DNA from: Prevotella corporis DSM 18810 = JCM 8529
GTDB taxonomy: Bacteria > Bacteroidota > Bacteroidia > Bacteroidales > Bacteroidaceae
Assembly: GCF_000430525.1 (NCBI RefSeq)
Contig: NZ_AUME01000002.1
Location: 124,001-188,000 of the forward strand
Reading direction: 5' to 3'
Length of the DNA stretch: 64,000 bases
Shown here: piece after piece, positions 45,796 to 55,291 of the stretch
How the letters are laid out: the number at the start of each line of letters is the position of its first letter
Position numbering within the stretch: the first letter of the stretch is position 1
The notes under the pieces: generated by a model
What the model saw: the letters and a program-made list of their open reading frames with translations, nothing else
Databases searched by the model: none
What the model was told of the DNA's origin: nothing
Position numbers and translations under genes: made by a program

Positions 45796-47778
45796 ATGGC
45801 TAAAATATTAGATTCGAAAATTCCAGAAGGACCAGTAGCTGAGAAGTGGAGCAACTACAAAGCTCACCAACGACTGGTTAATCCTAAAAACAAACTGAAG
45901 CTTGATGTCATCGTTGTTGGTACGGGACTGGCCGGAGCCAGTGCTGCTGCCTCACTCGGTGAGATGGGCTTTACCGTATATAACTTCTGCATTCAGGACT
46001 CACCGCGTCGCGCTCACTCTATTGCTGCCCAGGGAGGTATCAATGCCGCAAAGAATTATCAGAACGATGGCGACTCTATTTATCGCCTTTTCTACGATAC
46101 AGTCAAAGGTGGCGACTACCGTGCTCGTGAAGCCAACGTCTATCGCTTAGCGGAAGTGTCAAACAGCATAATTGACCAGTGTGTGGCACAAGGCGTTCCA
46201 TTCGCTCGTGAGTATGGTGGTATGTTGGCAAACCGTTCTTTCGGTGGCGCACAGGTTTCCCGTACGTTCTATGCCAAGGGACAGACGGGTCAGCAACTTC
46301 TTCTCGGCGCTTATTCTGCGCTCAGCAAGCAGGTTCACGACGGTCGTGTAAAGCTCTACACCCGTTACGAAATGGAAGACGTGGTGATTGTCAACGACCG
46401 AGCACGCGGTATCATTGCCAAGAACTTGGTTACCGGAAAGTTGGAGCGTTTCTCAGCCAATGCCGTTGTGATTGCCACTGGTGGTTATGGCAATGCTTAC
46501 TTCCTTTCAACCAATGCCATGGGTTGCAACTGTACTGCGGCCGTTCAATGTTATCGCAAGGGTGCGTTCTTTGCCAACCCTGCCTTTGTTCAGATTCACC
46601 CAACCTGTATCCCCGTTCACGGCGACAAGCAGTCAAAGTTGACCCTGATGTCAGAGTCTCTGCGTAACGACGGACGTATCTGGGTGCCTAAGAACATCGA
46701 GGACGCAAAGGCACTTCAGGAAGGGACAAAGAAGGGCTCAGACATTCCTGAAGAAGAGCGCGACTATTATTTGGAACGTCGTTATCCAGCATTCGGTAAC
46801 CTCGTACCTCGCGATGTGGCTTCTCGTGCTGCAAAGGAACGTTGCGACCACGGATTTGGTGTCAACAACACTGGTTTGGCCGTATTCCTCGACTTCTCCG
46901 AGAGTATCAACCGTCTCGGTATCGACGTCATTCGCCAGCGTTACGGCAACCTCTTCGACATGTATGAGGAAATCACCGATGTGAATCCAGGCGAGTTGGC
47001 TAAGGAAATCAATGGTGTTAAGTACTATAATCCAATGATGATCTATCCTGCCATCCACTATACGATGGGCGGAATTTGGGTAGATTATGAGCTTCAGACT
47101 ACCATCAGGGGTCTCTTCGCTATCGGAGAATGCAACTTCTCAGACCACGGAGCCAACCGTCTGGGTGCCTCTGCTTTGATGCAAGGTCTTGCCGACGGTT
47201 ATTTCGTGTTGCCTTACACCATTCAGAACTATTTGGCCGATCAGGAAATCTGGCCGCATTTATCAACAGATCTTCCTGAATTCGAAGCTGCCGAGAAGGG
47301 AGTACAAGCCGAAATCGACCGTTTGATGGGCATTCAGGGCAAGCGCTCTGTTGATTCAATCCACAAGGAGTTCGGACGCATCCTCTGGGAGTACGTAGGC
47401 ATGGGCCGTACGCTCGAAGGTCTGAAGACGGGACTTGAGAAAATGAAAGCACTTCGTGACGAATTCAACACCAACCTCTTCATTCCCGGAAGCAAGGAAG
47501 GACTCAACGTCGAGCTCGACAAAGCTATCCACCTCCGTGACTTCATCCTTATGGGCGAGCTGATTGCTTTCGACGCAATCTCACGTAATGAAAGCTGTGG
47601 TGGTCACTTCCGCGAAGAGTATCAAACCGAGGAAGGCGAGGCCAAGCGCGACGACGAAAACTACTTCTATGTAGGCTGCTGGGAGTACATGGGCGATGAT
47701 AAGGTTGCTCCAGAACTCACCAAGGAACCGCTCGAATATGAGGCAATCAAGGTTCAAACACGTAACTACAAGAATTAA
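45796..47778 (+). CDS. frdA: Fumarate reductase/succinate dehydrogenase flavoprotein subunit
   Basis: A 660-residue catalytic subunit that reduces fumarate to succinate (or the reverse) with covalently bound FAD. Seen are [12 protein letters not shown] (FAD Rossmann), [12 protein letters not shown], including the His that binds [13 protein letters not shown], the catalytic [13 protein letters not shown] region (Arg) and [12 protein letters not shown]. The C terminus with the conserved GHFREEY is complete. It is 45 bp before frdB. In this anaerobic-type genome context fumarate reduction is the more likely direction. Confidence 0.96.
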   Translation: MAKILDSKIPEGPVAEKWSNYKAHQRLVNPKNKLKLDVIVVGTGLAGASAAASLGEMGFTVYNFCIQDSPRRAHSIAAQGGINAAKNYQNDGDSIYRLFYDTVKGGDYRAREANVYRLAEVSNSIIDQCVAQGVPFAREYGGMLANRSFGGAQVSRTFYAKGQTGQQLLLGAYSALSKQVHDGRVKLYTRYEMEDVVIVNDRARGIIAKNLVTGKLERFSANAVVIATGGYGNAYFLSTNAMGCNCTAAVQCYRKGAFFANPAFVQIHPTCIPVHGDKQSKLTLMSESLRNDGRIWVPKNIEDAKALQEGTKKGSDIPEEERDYYLERRYPAFGNLVPRDVASRAAKERCDHGFGVNNTGLAVFLDFSESINRLGIDVIRQRYGNLFDMYEEITDVNPGELAKEINGVKYYNPMMIYPAIHYTMGGIWVDYELQTTIRGLFAIGECNFSDHGANRLGASALMQGLADGYFVLPYTIQNYLADQEIWPHLSTDLPEFEAAEKGVQAEIDRLMGIQGKRSVDSIHKEFGRILWEYVGMGRTLEGLKTGLEKMKALRDEFNTNLFIPGSKEGLNVELDKAIHLRDFILMGELIAFDAISRNESCGGHFREEYQTEEGEAKRDDENYFYVGCWEYMGDDKVAPELTKEPLEYEAIKVQTRNYKN

Positions 47779-47823
47779 TATAGGTCAAAGTTGCTTTCAA
47801 CAAACAATAAAAAGAAATTCAAT

Positions 47824-48579
47824 ATGGAAAAAAATATAAGTTTCACACTTAGAGTTTGGCGTCAGAACGGACCTACAGCAAAGGGCCATTTTGATACTTT
47901 TGAGATGAAGGACATCACTGGCGACACTTCCTTCCTTGAGATGCTGGATATACTCAATGAGCAACTCATCGAGGACGGTCAGGAGCCATTTGTCTTCGAC
48001 CATGACTGCCGCGAGGGTATCTGCGGTATGTGCTCACTCTACATCAACGGTCACCCACACGGACTTGCTACGGGTGCTACCACTTGCCAGCTTTACATGC
48101 GTCGTTTCAACGATGGCGACGTCATCACCGTAGAGCCTTGGCGCTCAGCCGCATTCCCAGTTATCAAGGATTGCATGGTTGACCGTGGCGCATTCGACAA
48201 GATTATTCAGGCAGGTGGCTACACCAGTGTTCGCACCGGACAACCACAGGACGCCAATGCCATCCTTATTTCCAAAGAGGCTGCCGACGAAGCAATGGAC
48301 TGTGCCACATGTATCGGTTGCGCGGCTTGCGTTGCAGCTTGCAAGAACGGTTCGGCAATGTTGTTCCTCTCTTCAAAGGTCAGTCAGCTGGCATTGCTCC
48401 CACAGGGTCGCCCAGAGGCTGCAAGACGTGCCAAGAACATGATTATGAAGATGGAGGAGCTCGGCTTCGGTAACTGTACCAACACCCGTGCCTGTGAGGC
48501 AGAGTGCCCAAAGAACGAGTCTATCGCCAATATCGCCCGCCTGAACCGTGAGTTCATCAAGGCGAAGCTTGCCGACTAA
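47824..48579 (+). CDS. frdB: Fumarate reductase/succinate dehydrogenase iron-sulfur subunit
   Basis: A 251-residue subunit with three clusters. The 2Fe-2S ligands lie in [15 protein letters not shown] and TTCQLYMR. The 4Fe-4S and 3Fe-4S ligands lie in [15 protein letters not shown] and [14 protein letters not shown] place the start at 47824 ([17 protein letters not shown]), which matches the family and has an A-rich upstream region; the earlier in-frame ATG at 47791 lies close to the frdA stop. A strong terminator follows. Confidence 0.95.
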   Translation: MEKNISFTLRVWRQNGPTAKGHFDTFEMKDITGDTSFLEMLDILNEQLIEDGQEPFVFDHDCREGICGMCSLYINGHPHGLATGATTCQLYMRRFNDGDVITVEPWRSAAFPVIKDCMVDRGAFDKIIQAGGYTSVRTGQPQDANAILISKEAADEAMDCATCIGCAACVAACKNGSAMLFLSSKVSQLALLPQGRPEAARRAKNMIMKMEELGFGNCTNTRACEAECPKNESIANIARLNREFIKAKLAD

Positions 48580-48627
48580 CTTCTAATTTTTAAGGAAAGC
48601 TACACTTTTCTTACTAAGATCTGATAC

Positions 48628-48668
48628 AAATCCCATGACACTTTCATTGGTGTCGTGGGATTTTTTTT
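48628..48668 (+). terminator. Rho-independent terminator of the frd operon
   Basis: AAATCCCATGACAC (48628-48641) pairs with GTGTCGTGGGATTT (48650-48663) with one wobble, then a run of T to 48668. The stem is 14 bp with an 8-nt loop. Confidence 0.9.
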
Positions 48669-48893
48669 GAGTCAAACCGTGCCATTGTGAATCTTCCCGC
48701 CCATCATCTGAAAGCTGTCGGCGCAGCCATTTCTCCTGATGATGGTGTGAACCCCACGGTCTTGTGTCCGATTCTGCCTTTGCTTCCTCCCACATCCCAA
48801 CTCCAGTGAACGTAAAAATTCTTTACAATGCTAAGCAATCTTTTTTCATCTATAATAAATTGATAATCAGTATATTATATTTTGATACGCAAA

Positions 48894-48973
48894 ACCTTAC
48901 CTATTAGCTCTCAAAAGCTCACCTTTTGCATGGCGATAGCTGACCTTTGGGCTCATCGAAGGTCAGTTATGAC
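48894..48973. repeat. 22-bp-period palindromic array 7 (3-4 units)
   Basis: Cores AGCTCACC (48916), AGCTGACC (48938) and AGGTCAGT (48960) are at exact 22-bp steps; a decayed ACCTTACC at 48894 is in phase and may be a fourth. GCGAAAATATTTTACAATTGC follows at about 48983. The rest of the 637-bp gap (48580-49216) holds the frd terminator and the next promoter but no gene. Confidence 0.82.
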
Positions 48974-49158
48974 GTTCCGTTTGCGAAAATATTTTACAAT
49001 TGCACGGGAGTGCCTCTTTGTTGTGGCCTGAACACATCTTTCCTCATACGTTATACATGCCTTCATCACTAAAGTTGTGTCGTTTTCCATCTGTTGATGG
49101 GCTATGTTTAGGATTTTCACTGATTGATCAATGTTCCTTCACTTTTACTTTGTTTTTA

Positions 49159-49189
49159 TTTGTTGGCAGATTCATTTTTTATACCTTTG
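49159..49189 (+). promoter_or_regulatory. Promoter of the lipoprotein gene
   Basis: TTTG (49159-49162), a 19-bp spacer and TACCTTTG (49182-49189) match the consensus exactly, 27 bp before the start at 49217. Confidence 0.8.
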
Positions 49190-49216
49190 TAGGAGTTTTT
49201 AATCAATCAAATACTT

Positions 49217-50170
49217 ATGAGAAAAACATTATCACTATTGTTTGCTGCTGTTTTGGCGATAGGAACCTCTTCCTGTCAGAAGGCTGTGCTGGACGATTCC
49301 GACCAGTCGGACACCAAAAAGCGCACCTTCCGCAATGTTTCCCTGTTGATGGATGAAGAATTCGTTACCATTTCCGAAACGCTTATGACACGAAGCGTCA
49401 CCGAAGGAAAGGTCTATGCTGTCAATGTTTACGAGAAGAAGGCAGGTGCGAAGTCGTATGCCAAGTATGCCTATGGCCTCTTCACCGACCCTTCGCAGAT
49501 GAATATCATGCTGACCGAAGGCAATCTCTACCGTTTCGAGTGCCTGATTGTCACCAACAACGAGGATGCCGTGTATCATAAGGATGGCGAATACCTTGCA
49601 CCTTTTCTGCACGGGCGCTCCAATGCGCCAACAAAGGCAGAGAACAAGTTTGTCAAGTCAACGTCAGCCAATCTCTCACACATCACGGAGGGAAATACGA
49701 ACCTCACCGATTCGAAAGTCGTCATGTACCCAAGGGCTTACAAACACTATGGAGTGGTAGAGGATTTCGACCCATCTACGGGCACGAAGGTGACAATAGC
49801 GGCTCGCAGGGCTGTTTTCGGACTGCATTTGGTTGTCACTCCGCCATCAGAGGGTAAGCTTGACATCACCTATCTTTATAATACGCTCACGGTTGCCTCA
49901 ACCGACGCTCTGTACGACCATGCTTCTGTGTTCTCTTTCAACCAAATTGTACCGGCCAGTGCTGAGGGATATGAGGGTAAAGTGGAACTCACACTTGATT
50001 GGGAAAAGGCTGATGGAACCGTCATAAATTCAAAAAAAGTGATCACTATCAAGCGCAACGTTATGACGAAAGTCGCCATCGACGTGAAAGGGCCTGACCC
50101 TACGACTATCGATATTGACGAGGAGGGGGGGCAGATGGGCAACGAGACTGTAGAATGGCATGTGGAATAA
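49217..50170 (+). CDS. Putative lipoprotein of unknown family, 317 aa
   Basis: The N terminus MRKTLSLLFAAVLAIGTSSC looks like a lipoprotein signal with the modified Cys at residue 20. The mature part is predicted beta-rich. The segment around residues 55-90 (EGKVYAVNVYEKK, YAKYAYGLF, MNIMLTEGNLYRFE) recalls surface fimbrillin-like or cell-surface adhesin folds of Bacteroidales, but I cannot name the family. The C terminus is acidic (IDIDEEGGQ). It has its own promoter and lies just before ruvB. Confidence 0.7.
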   Translation: MRKTLSLLFAAVLAIGTSSCQKAVLDDSDQSDTKKRTFRNVSLLMDEEFVTISETLMTRSVTEGKVYAVNVYEKKAGAKSYAKYAYGLFTDPSQMNIMLTEGNLYRFECLIVTNNEDAVYHKDGEYLAPFLHGRSNAPTKAENKFVKSTSANLSHITEGNTNLTDSKVVMYPRAYKHYGVVEDFDPSTGTKVTIAARRAVFGLHLVVTPPSEGKLDITYLYNTLTVASTDALYDHASVFSFNQIVPASAEGYEGKVELTLDWEKADGTVINSKKVITIKRNVMTKVAIDVKGPDPTTIDIDEEGGQMGNETVEWHVE

Positions 50171-50237
50171 TTCTAAAATTTAAGCTTCCTTTCCTTATAT
50201 CGCACTGAATCATGAACCGATTATCAATTAAATTCGT

Positions 50238-50245
50238 TATCTTTG
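50238..50245 (+). promoter_or_regulatory. -7 element of ruvB
   Basis: TATCTTTG fits TAnnTTTG and lies 24 bp before the ruvB start. A -33 TTTG is not clear. Confidence 0.55.
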
Positions 50246-50269
50246 CAGAAATAAACAAGTAACGAACAC

Positions 50270-51307
50270 ATGGATGAAGATTTCGATATAAGGGAAGAAA
50301 GGCTCTCTTCGGCCGAGAAGGAGTTTGAAAACGCTTTGCGCCCACCCAAATTCGATGATTTCAGCGGACAAAATAACGTTGTCGAGAACTTGCGGGTCTT
50401 TGTTGAGGCGGCCAAATACCGTGGTGAGCCACTCGACCACACCTTGTTGCATGGCCCTCCTGGACTGGGAAAGACCACGTTGAGCAACATCATTGCCAAC
50501 GAATTGGGGGTAGGGTTTAAGATTACTTCAGGACCTGTACTCGATAAACCTGGCGATTTGGCGGGCATTCTCACATCTCTCGAACCCAATGACGTGCTCT
50601 TTATCGACGAAATCCACCGCCTGTCACCCGTCGTTGAGGAGTATCTCTACTCGGCTATGGAGGATTATCGCATCGATATCATGATAGACAAGGGCCCTTC
50701 GGCACGCTCCATTCAGATAGACCTTAATCCTTTCACGCTCGTCGCTGCCACAACACGCAGCGGACTCTTGACGGCGCCACTCAGAGCAAGGTTCGGCATC
50801 AATCTGCACCTTGAGTATTACGATCCGGAGACTCTCCAGAAAATCATCCGTCGCTCGGCTCGGCTGCTCAATGTGCCAATCAAGGACGATGCCGCCGTTG
50901 AAATTGCGCGCCGTTCGCGTGGCACACCGCGTATCTGTAATTCACTCCTGCGTCGCGTTCGTGACTTTGCGCAGGTCAAAGGCAACGGAACCATCGACAA
51001 TAACATAGCGCAGAGTTCGCTTCAGTCATTGCACATCGACCAGTATGGCCTCGATGAAATTGACAACAAGATACTGCTGACAATCATCGATAAGTTCAGG
51101 GGAGGTCCGGTGGGAGTATCGACCATCGCCACAGCCATCGGCGAGGATGCTGGAACACTGGAAGAGGTCTATGAGCCCTTCCTTATCATGGAGGGATTCA
51201 TCAAGCGCACGTCTCGCGGACGCATGGCAACACCACTCGCCTATGAGCATTTGGGACGCAATATGCTGGGCTCTGCGGCCGTAGAACCGAATCTTTTTGA
51301 TTTGTAA
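50270..51307 (+). CDS. ruvB: Holliday junction branch-migration helicase RuvB
   Basis: A 345-residue AAA+ motor that, with RuvA, drives branch migration of recombination intermediates. Visible are Walker [12 protein letters not shown] (about residue 62), Walker [11 protein letters not shown], sensor 1 [10 protein letters not shown], the Arg-finger region APLRARFGI and the C-terminal winged helix ([25 protein letters not shown], here [19 protein letters not shown]). The length and start [14 protein letters not shown] are normal. Neither ruvA nor ruvC is in the window. Confidence 0.97.
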   Translation: MDEDFDIREERLSSAEKEFENALRPPKFDDFSGQNNVVENLRVFVEAAKYRGEPLDHTLLHGPPGLGKTTLSNIIANELGVGFKITSGPVLDKPGDLAGILTSLEPNDVLFIDEIHRLSPVVEEYLYSAMEDYRIDIMIDKGPSARSIQIDLNPFTLVAATTRSGLLTAPLRARFGINLHLEYYDPETLQKIIRRSARLLNVPIKDDAAVEIARRSRGTPRICNSLLRRVRDFAQVKGNGTIDNNIAQSSLQSLHIDQYGLDEIDNKILLTIIDKFRGGPVGVSTIATAIGEDAGTLEEVYEPFLIMEGFIKRTSRGRMATPLAYEHLGRNMLGSAAVEPNLFDL

Positions 51308-51373
51308 ATACCATTGACGGGAATGTGGAAGTGGGCAGTCTTATCCCCGTTCCCGAACGTTCTTTTTAACGAA

Positions 51374-51390
51374 ACTGACTTATAGTCAGT
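51374..51390. promoter_or_regulatory. Palindrome ACTGACT-TAT-AGTCAGT
   Basis: A perfect 7-bp inverted repeat with a 3-nt centre in the 258-bp gap between ruvB and the DUF4252 operon. It has no T-run, so it looks more like an operator than a terminator. No canonical TAnnTTTG box is seen upstream of 51566, so the operon may be read from an alternative-sigma promoter. Confidence 0.4.
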
Positions 51391-51565
51391 ACTTTGGCTT
51401 TGCTTTTCGTTGCGCAATCTATGCCATGTAGGTAGCACTTTAGGCCTAAGACAACAACTTTTCTCACTCATCTTGATATTTTTTTGAACTTTCTTGCCAC
51501 AAAAGGTCCGCATTTTCCGTCTATATAATTGTAAACGCAATAAAAAACCTTTAACAAAAAGACGT

Positions 51566-52036
51566 ATGAAATCAATTATCATCGCCCTTGCGCTCCTCGC
51601 AACCAGTTTGACAGGTTGGGCACAAACAATCAATGACGTATTCAAGAAATTCAAAGAGATGGAGAATGTCACTTACGTGAATATACCCAAGTCGGTCGTA
51701 GGCATGGCATTGAAATCTGCTGGCAAAGATACCGTGGCGAATTGGGCTGATAAAATTGACGCCATTCAGATTCTTTCATTGGAAGAGGCCTCGGTAAGCA
51801 CCAAGCAATTGTTCAACGCCGAAGTCAAAAAGCTGGACACCAGCGGCTATGAGGACATGATTAAGGTCAACTCCGATGGCGAAAAGGTGAGGATTCTGAC
51901 CAAAGGGACAGAGAAAATCATCAACAGTTTGATAATCTTTGCCATAGATGAGAATGACTGTGCTCTGGTAAAGATTGACGGGCGCATAGCTCCTGACGAG
52001 GTAAATGCCATTGTTGACAACCAAACACGAAACTAA
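51566..52036 (+). CDS. DUF4252 protein 1, secreted
   Basis: A 156-residue protein with a cleavable signal peptide (residues 1-19, ending TGWAQ) and one DUF4252 domain. It carries the family pattern of an N-terminal YVNIPKSVVGMAL strand-helix, a middle ILSLEEASV and a C-terminal CALVKIDGRIAPDEV. The function of DUF4252 is unknown. I use ATG 51566 because it begins the signal peptide. It is the first of five genes that include an ECF sigma factor, which suggests the DUF4252 proteins are outputs or sensors of that circuit. Confidence 0.85.
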   Translation: MKSIIIALALLATSLTGWAQTINDVFKKFKEMENVTYVNIPKSVVGMALKSAGKDTVANWADKIDAIQILSLEEASVSTKQLFNAEVKKLDTSGYEDMIKVNSDGEKVRILTKGTEKIINSLIIFAIDENDCALVKIDGRIAPDEVNAIVDNQTRN

Positions 52037-52046
52037 CACCTTGCTT

Positions 52047-52553
52047 ATGAGACGGTTATTATTGTCAATAGTTGTTGTTTTCAGTGTCGGTTTTGCAGCC
52101 GCAGCTCAGCAATACAACTGTGATGGGGTATCAGACCTGTTCAGGGATTTCAAGTATTGTAAGAAAGCAGAGTATGTTCACGTACCAAAATTGCTGCTGA
52201 AGGTCGTCTCTGCCGTGGTAAAAGACGATGACCCAGAGGTGAAGAAGGTGCTGAAGGTCATCTCTTCGGTAAGAACTCTCGACTTGGAGGCTTGCTCTCC
52301 TGACGTGAAACAACAGTTTTTACAAAGGGTTAAGAAGCTGAAAACTAATGGTTACGAAGAAATCGTGCGCCAAAAGACCAGAGATGAGCACACATTGGTG
52401 ATGGTTAAGACGAAGAAAGATTATATTCGCCAGCTCGTCGTTGTCAGTTGCGATGTCGAGGACTGCGCATTGGTGCAGATAAAGGGTAAGATTCGCCCCG
52501 AAGATGTAGAGGAAATCATCGAAAACAGAAAGAAAATATCTGCCAAAAGATAA
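52047..52553 (+). CDS. DUF4252 protein 2, secreted
   Basis: A 168-residue paralogue of the preceding gene. It has a signal peptide (residues 1-20, ending AAAAQ) and the same domain layout: YVHVPKLLLKVV, LDLEACSPDVKQQF and CALVQIKGKIRPEDVEEI. It starts 10 bp after the first paralogue stops. ATG 52047 is chosen as the signal peptide start. It has Lys-rich charged stretches in the middle that the first copy lacks. Confidence 0.85.
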   Translation: MRRLLLSIVVVFSVGFAAAAQQYNCDGVSDLFRDFKYCKKAEYVHVPKLLLKVVSAVVKDDDPEVKKVLKVISSVRTLDLEACSPDVKQQFLQRVKKLKTNGYEEIVRQKTRDEHTLVMVKTKKDYIRQLVVVSCDVEDCALVQIKGKIRPEDVEEIIENRKKISAKR

Positions 52554-52564
52554 ACCTGTCCTGT

Positions 52565-53065
52565 ATGGAGGCTTCACAATTCAAATCTCTCTTCTTGCCT
52601 TGCCACCACAAACTCTATGCTGTGGCATGGCGTTTGACGGGCAATAGTCAGGCGGCAGAGGATTTAGTGCAGGAGACTTATCTGCGATTGTGGACCAAGC
52701 GTCACCAGATTGCAGATATAGAGAATGCCGAAGCCTACAGCATTTCCGTACTTCGGCGCCAGTTTTACGACGTAAAAAGGGCCAATCGCATACAAGAGGC
52801 GGCATTGGACATCGGTCAAATGGCAGTCGGAGCATCAACGGAAATCCACCAGCGGTTAGAGGCTGCCGACGAATGCGAGCGCATAAAGCGGATGATCGCC
52901 CAACTTCCTGACCCGCAAGGTAGAGTTATGCTGATGCGGGATGTCGAAGACAAGCCCTATAAAGAAATCAGTGCTGTGACGGGACTTACGGAAGTGAACA
53001 TCCGTTCCATACTAAGCCGTGCACGAAAACGAATCAGAGAACAGATAAAGGAGATGAAACAATGA
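52565..53065 (+). CDS. ECF-type RNA polymerase sigma factor
   Basis: A 166-residue sigma-70-family protein with only regions 2 and 4. Region 2 includes AAEDLVQETYLRLWTKR (about residues 30-46) and region 4 has the helix-turn-helix YKEISAVTGLTEVNIRSILS near residue 136, followed by RARKRIRE. It starts 11 bp after the second DUF4252 gene and its stop overlaps the next ATG (ATGA). It is probably held inactive by the downstream membrane protein and may activate its own operon. Confidence 0.9.
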   Translation: MEASQFKSLFLPCHHKLYAVAWRLTGNSQAAEDLVQETYLRLWTKRHQIADIENAEAYSISVLRRQFYDVKRANRIQEAALDIGQMAVGASTEIHQRLEAADECERIKRMIAQLPDPQGRVMLMRDVEDKPYKEISAVTGLTEVNIRSILSRARKRIREQIKEMKQ

Positions 53066-53553
53066 GAACTACCGATGAAATAAGGGAATTGATTGAACGG
53101 TTTTATGATGGAATGACCGATGAAGCCGAGGAAAAATGGCTGAAAACGTATTTCAGCAGTGGAGAGGTTGCCGAGGAATTGAAGTCGGAAAAGACCATGT
53201 TTCTTGCCTTGCAACAGGTTGACGTCTCAGCTCCGGCGCAACTGGAAAAACGCATTGAAAGACAAATCAACCAATGGAATATGGTTGATATGTCAGCCCG
53301 ACGAACCGCTACCCGCCTCAATCTGCGTTGGATAGTGGGCATAGCGGCCAGCCTGATTCTACTTTTCAGCGTTGGAATTTTCATCTATCATCAGGAAAAA
53401 GAAGCCCAGTTGACCCACATCGAGCCAACCGACACCTACGATAACCCGGAGGATGCCTATGCCGAAGCTAACCGAGCATTGTTGAAATTCTCGAAAAGCT
53501 TGAACAAAGGCTTAGAGAAAGTAGAAGATGTAACGAACAAACAAATAGATTAA
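53062..53553 (+). CDS. Probable anti-sigma factor, single-pass membrane protein
   Basis: A 163-residue protein with an N-terminal acidic helical cytosolic part (residues 1-85; begins MRTTDEIRELIERFYDGMTD), one transmembrane helix (about residues 92-111) and a short periplasmic tail. No named anti-sigma domain is certain. The call rests on the coupling to the ECF sigma gene, the topology and the DEIRELIERFYDGMTDEAEEK start, seen often in such proteins of Bacteroidota (quoted partly). It ends 4 bp before the third DUF4252 gene. Confidence 0.7.
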   Translation: MRTTDEIRELIERFYDGMTDEAEEKWLKTYFSSGEVAEELKSEKTMFLALQQVDVSAPAQLEKRIERQINQWNMVDMSARRTATRLNLRWIVGIAASLILLFSVGIFIYHQEKEAQLTHIEPTDTYDNPEDAYAEANRALLKFSKSLNKGLEKVEDVTNKQID

Positions 53554-53557
53554 TGAC

Positions 53558-54013
53558 ATGAAAAGAATATTGCTTTTGCTCTTACTCAGCACCATCAGTA
53601 GCCTGACGTTTGCTCAAAAGGCGCTATTCGACAAGTATGAGGATGTTAATGGTGTCACGACTGTTTATATTTCAAAGGCCATGCTACGCATGATGAGGAA
53701 CTTGCCGACAGGTAATCGTGATATTTCGAAGATATCCGGCAAACTCGACCGTCTGCAGATTCTCGATTGTGAACGACCTTCGCTGATTCCAGGCATTAGG
53801 AAAACTGCCATCAGCTATTTCAATCGAATGAAATACGAGGTAGTGATGCAAGTGAGAGAAGGCGGCGAAAACGTTATTATCTACGAGAAACGATATGGGA
53901 ATGGTAAGAATGAGTTTGTGCTATTGAGTTCGGAAAAGGACGAGTTGAGCATCATCAATGTCTTCGGAAATGTATCTTTGAAGGATATTCAGTCCATTGC
54001 AGGAGGCAAATAA
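53558..54013 (+). CDS. DUF4252 protein 3, secreted
   Basis: A 151-residue third paralogue with a signal peptide (residues 1-19, ending LTFAQ) and the domain pattern VTTVYISKAMLRMM, LQILDCERPSL and LSIINVFGNVSLKDI. It is the most diverged of the three and lacks the Cys-Ala-Leu-Val strand. It is the last gene of the sigma-factor operon. The next promoter, for coaD, begins just after its stop. Confidence 0.85.
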   Translation: MKRILLLLLLSTISSLTFAQKALFDKYEDVNGVTTVYISKAMLRMMRNLPTGNRDISKISGKLDRLQILDCERPSLIPGIRKTAISYFNRMKYEVVMQVREGGENVIIYEKRYGNGKNEFVLLSSEKDELSIINVFGNVSLKDIQSIAGGK

Positions 54014-54026
54014 TCAGCAAACATAA

Positions 54027-54058
54027 TTTGGTAATATAGCAGAAATAGCTTACTTTTG
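54027..54058 (+). promoter_or_regulatory. Promoter of coaD-ybeY
   Basis: TTTG (54027-54030), a 20-bp spacer and TACTTTTG (54051-54058) fit the consensus. Transcription would begin about 54065. Confidence 0.75.
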
Positions 54059-54059
54059 C

Positions 54060-54088
54060 AGGGAGTTCACTTTCGTGTGCTCCCTTTT
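54060..54088 (+). promoter_or_regulatory. Leader hairpin of coaD
   Basis: GGGAG (54061-54065) and CTCCC (54080-54084), with inner CAC/GTG pairing, are followed by TTTTA. The element overlaps the predicted transcription start and resembles a short attenuator. It may be incidental. Confidence 0.35.
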
Positions 54089-54104
54089 ATATTTAAATGA
54101 AGCA

Positions 54105-54596
54105 ATGATAACAGGTTTATTTGTAGGCAGTTTCGACCCATTCACCATCGGACACGATTCGATAGTGCGCCGAGCTTTGCCCCTTTTCGATAGAATCGTC
54201 ATCGGGATAGGCATCAATGAGCGCAAACAGTATATGCGCCCAGTTGATGAACGCATAGCCGGCATTCGGGAACTGTATGCCAATGAGCCGAAAATCGAGG
54301 TGAAAGCCTACAGCGATCTTGTGGTTGACTTCGCCCGACGCGAGCAAGCGCAGTGTCTTATTAAAGGTGTGCGCAGCGTGAAGGACTTCGAGTACGAGCG
54401 TGAACAGGCCGATATCAACCGAGAATTGAGCGGATTGGAGACCCTTTTGCTATTTGCCGAACCGCAGTATGAGAGCGTCAGTTCGAGCATGGTTCGCGAG
54501 CTCATCCATTTCGGTTGCGATGTGAGCCGTTTTCTGCCGGGAACGGATGGGGTAAACCGGTCTGAGGCGCCTCGTGAGGGCAACAAAAACAAATGA
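54105..54596 (+). CDS. coaD: Phosphopantetheine adenylyltransferase
   Basis: A 163-residue enzyme that makes dephospho-CoA from 4'-phosphopantetheine and ATP. The nucleotidyltransferase motif is GLFVGSFDPFTIGHDSIV with the T/HxGH-type residues (TIGH, residues about 14-17), and the second motif is SVSSSMVRELI (SSxxVR, about residue 127). The start is at 54105 because the promoter lies at 54027-54058 and the product then begins MITGLFVGSFDPF. It is 4 bp from ybeY. Confidence 0.95.
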   Translation: MITGLFVGSFDPFTIGHDSIVRRALPLFDRIVIGIGINERKQYMRPVDERIAGIRELYANEPKIEVKAYSDLVVDFARREQAQCLIKGVRSVKDFEYEREQADINRELSGLETLLLFAEPQYESVSSSMVRELIHFGCDVSRFLPGTDGVNRSEAPREGNKNK

Positions 54597-54600
54597 GAAT

Positions 54601-55017
54601 ATGATTACCTATAACGCAGAGGATGTAAAACTTCCCAAAATCAGAAAGCGTGACACAACGAGTTGGATCAAAGCTGTCGCAGCCATGCACGACCGTAAGG
54701 TGGGTGAAATCGGATATATGTTTGTCAGCGATGAGAAGATACTTGAGGTGAACAACCAGTACCTTGGTCATGACTACTATACGGACATCATCACGTTCGA
54801 TTACTGCGAGGGAGATATTCTCAACGGCGACATTGTGATCTCGCTTGATACGGTGCGCACCAATGCTGAAAAATTCGGCAAGACCTATGAGGAAGAACTC
54901 AATCGGGTCATCATCCACGGTGTGCTTCATCTCTGTGGAATCAACGACAAGGGCCCTGGTGAGCGAGAAATCATGGAGGATAACGAAAACAAGGCGCTGG
55001 CATTATTGGAAAAATAG
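54601..55017 (+). CDS. ybeY: Endoribonuclease YbeY
   Basis: A 138-residue metalloprotein for rRNA maturation and ribosome quality control. The metal site is HGVLHLCGIND near residue 105: the first two His are present but the third, normally in GYDH, is replaced by Asp. This variation is also seen in other Bacteroidota as far as I know. DHDYYTDIITFDY, here HDYYTDIITFDY, is the other family hallmark. It is 4 bp after coaD and ends the plus-strand gene run. Confidence 0.92.
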   Translation: MITYNAEDVKLPKIRKRDTTSWIKAVAAMHDRKVGEIGYMFVSDEKILEVNNQYLGHDYYTDIITFDYCEGDILNGDIVISLDTVRTNAEKFGKTYEEELNRVIIHGVLHLCGINDKGPGEREIMEDNENKALALLEK

Positions 55018-55208
55018 GCTGTGTCTGCTCTTCCGTTTGTTCAAAATCAAGCGTATTCATCGGTCGGATGATGCTATTTCTCACTTTTTTTGACGTATGA
55101 TGACTACCAAAAGAACGATGCCTGATGAAGTCTTGGGTGAATGCTCTTAAAGTATTTCAACGGCCAATCGGAAGTGATGAATGTAAAATATTTTCGGCAT
55201 TGCTTATG

Positions 55209-55291
55209 GATACCTCAGCTTTCGAATCGCAAAAGATGAACTTTCGCATTGCAAAAGGTGAGCTATCGCCACGCCATAGCTCACCTTTTAT
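55209..55291. repeat. 22-bp-period palindromic array 8 (4 units)
   Basis: Cores ACCTCAGC (55212), AGATGAAC (55234), AGGTGAGC (55256) and AGCTCACC (55278) are at exact 22-bp steps. TGTAAAATATTTTCGGC precedes it at about 55183, so here the flanking motif is on the left. The 499-bp convergent gap (55018-55516) otherwise holds only the ctp terminator. Confidence 0.85.

Noticed and set aside
48583..48795. 70-codon minus-strand ORF after frdB
   Set aside because: It runs through the frd terminator stem and has no recognisable features.
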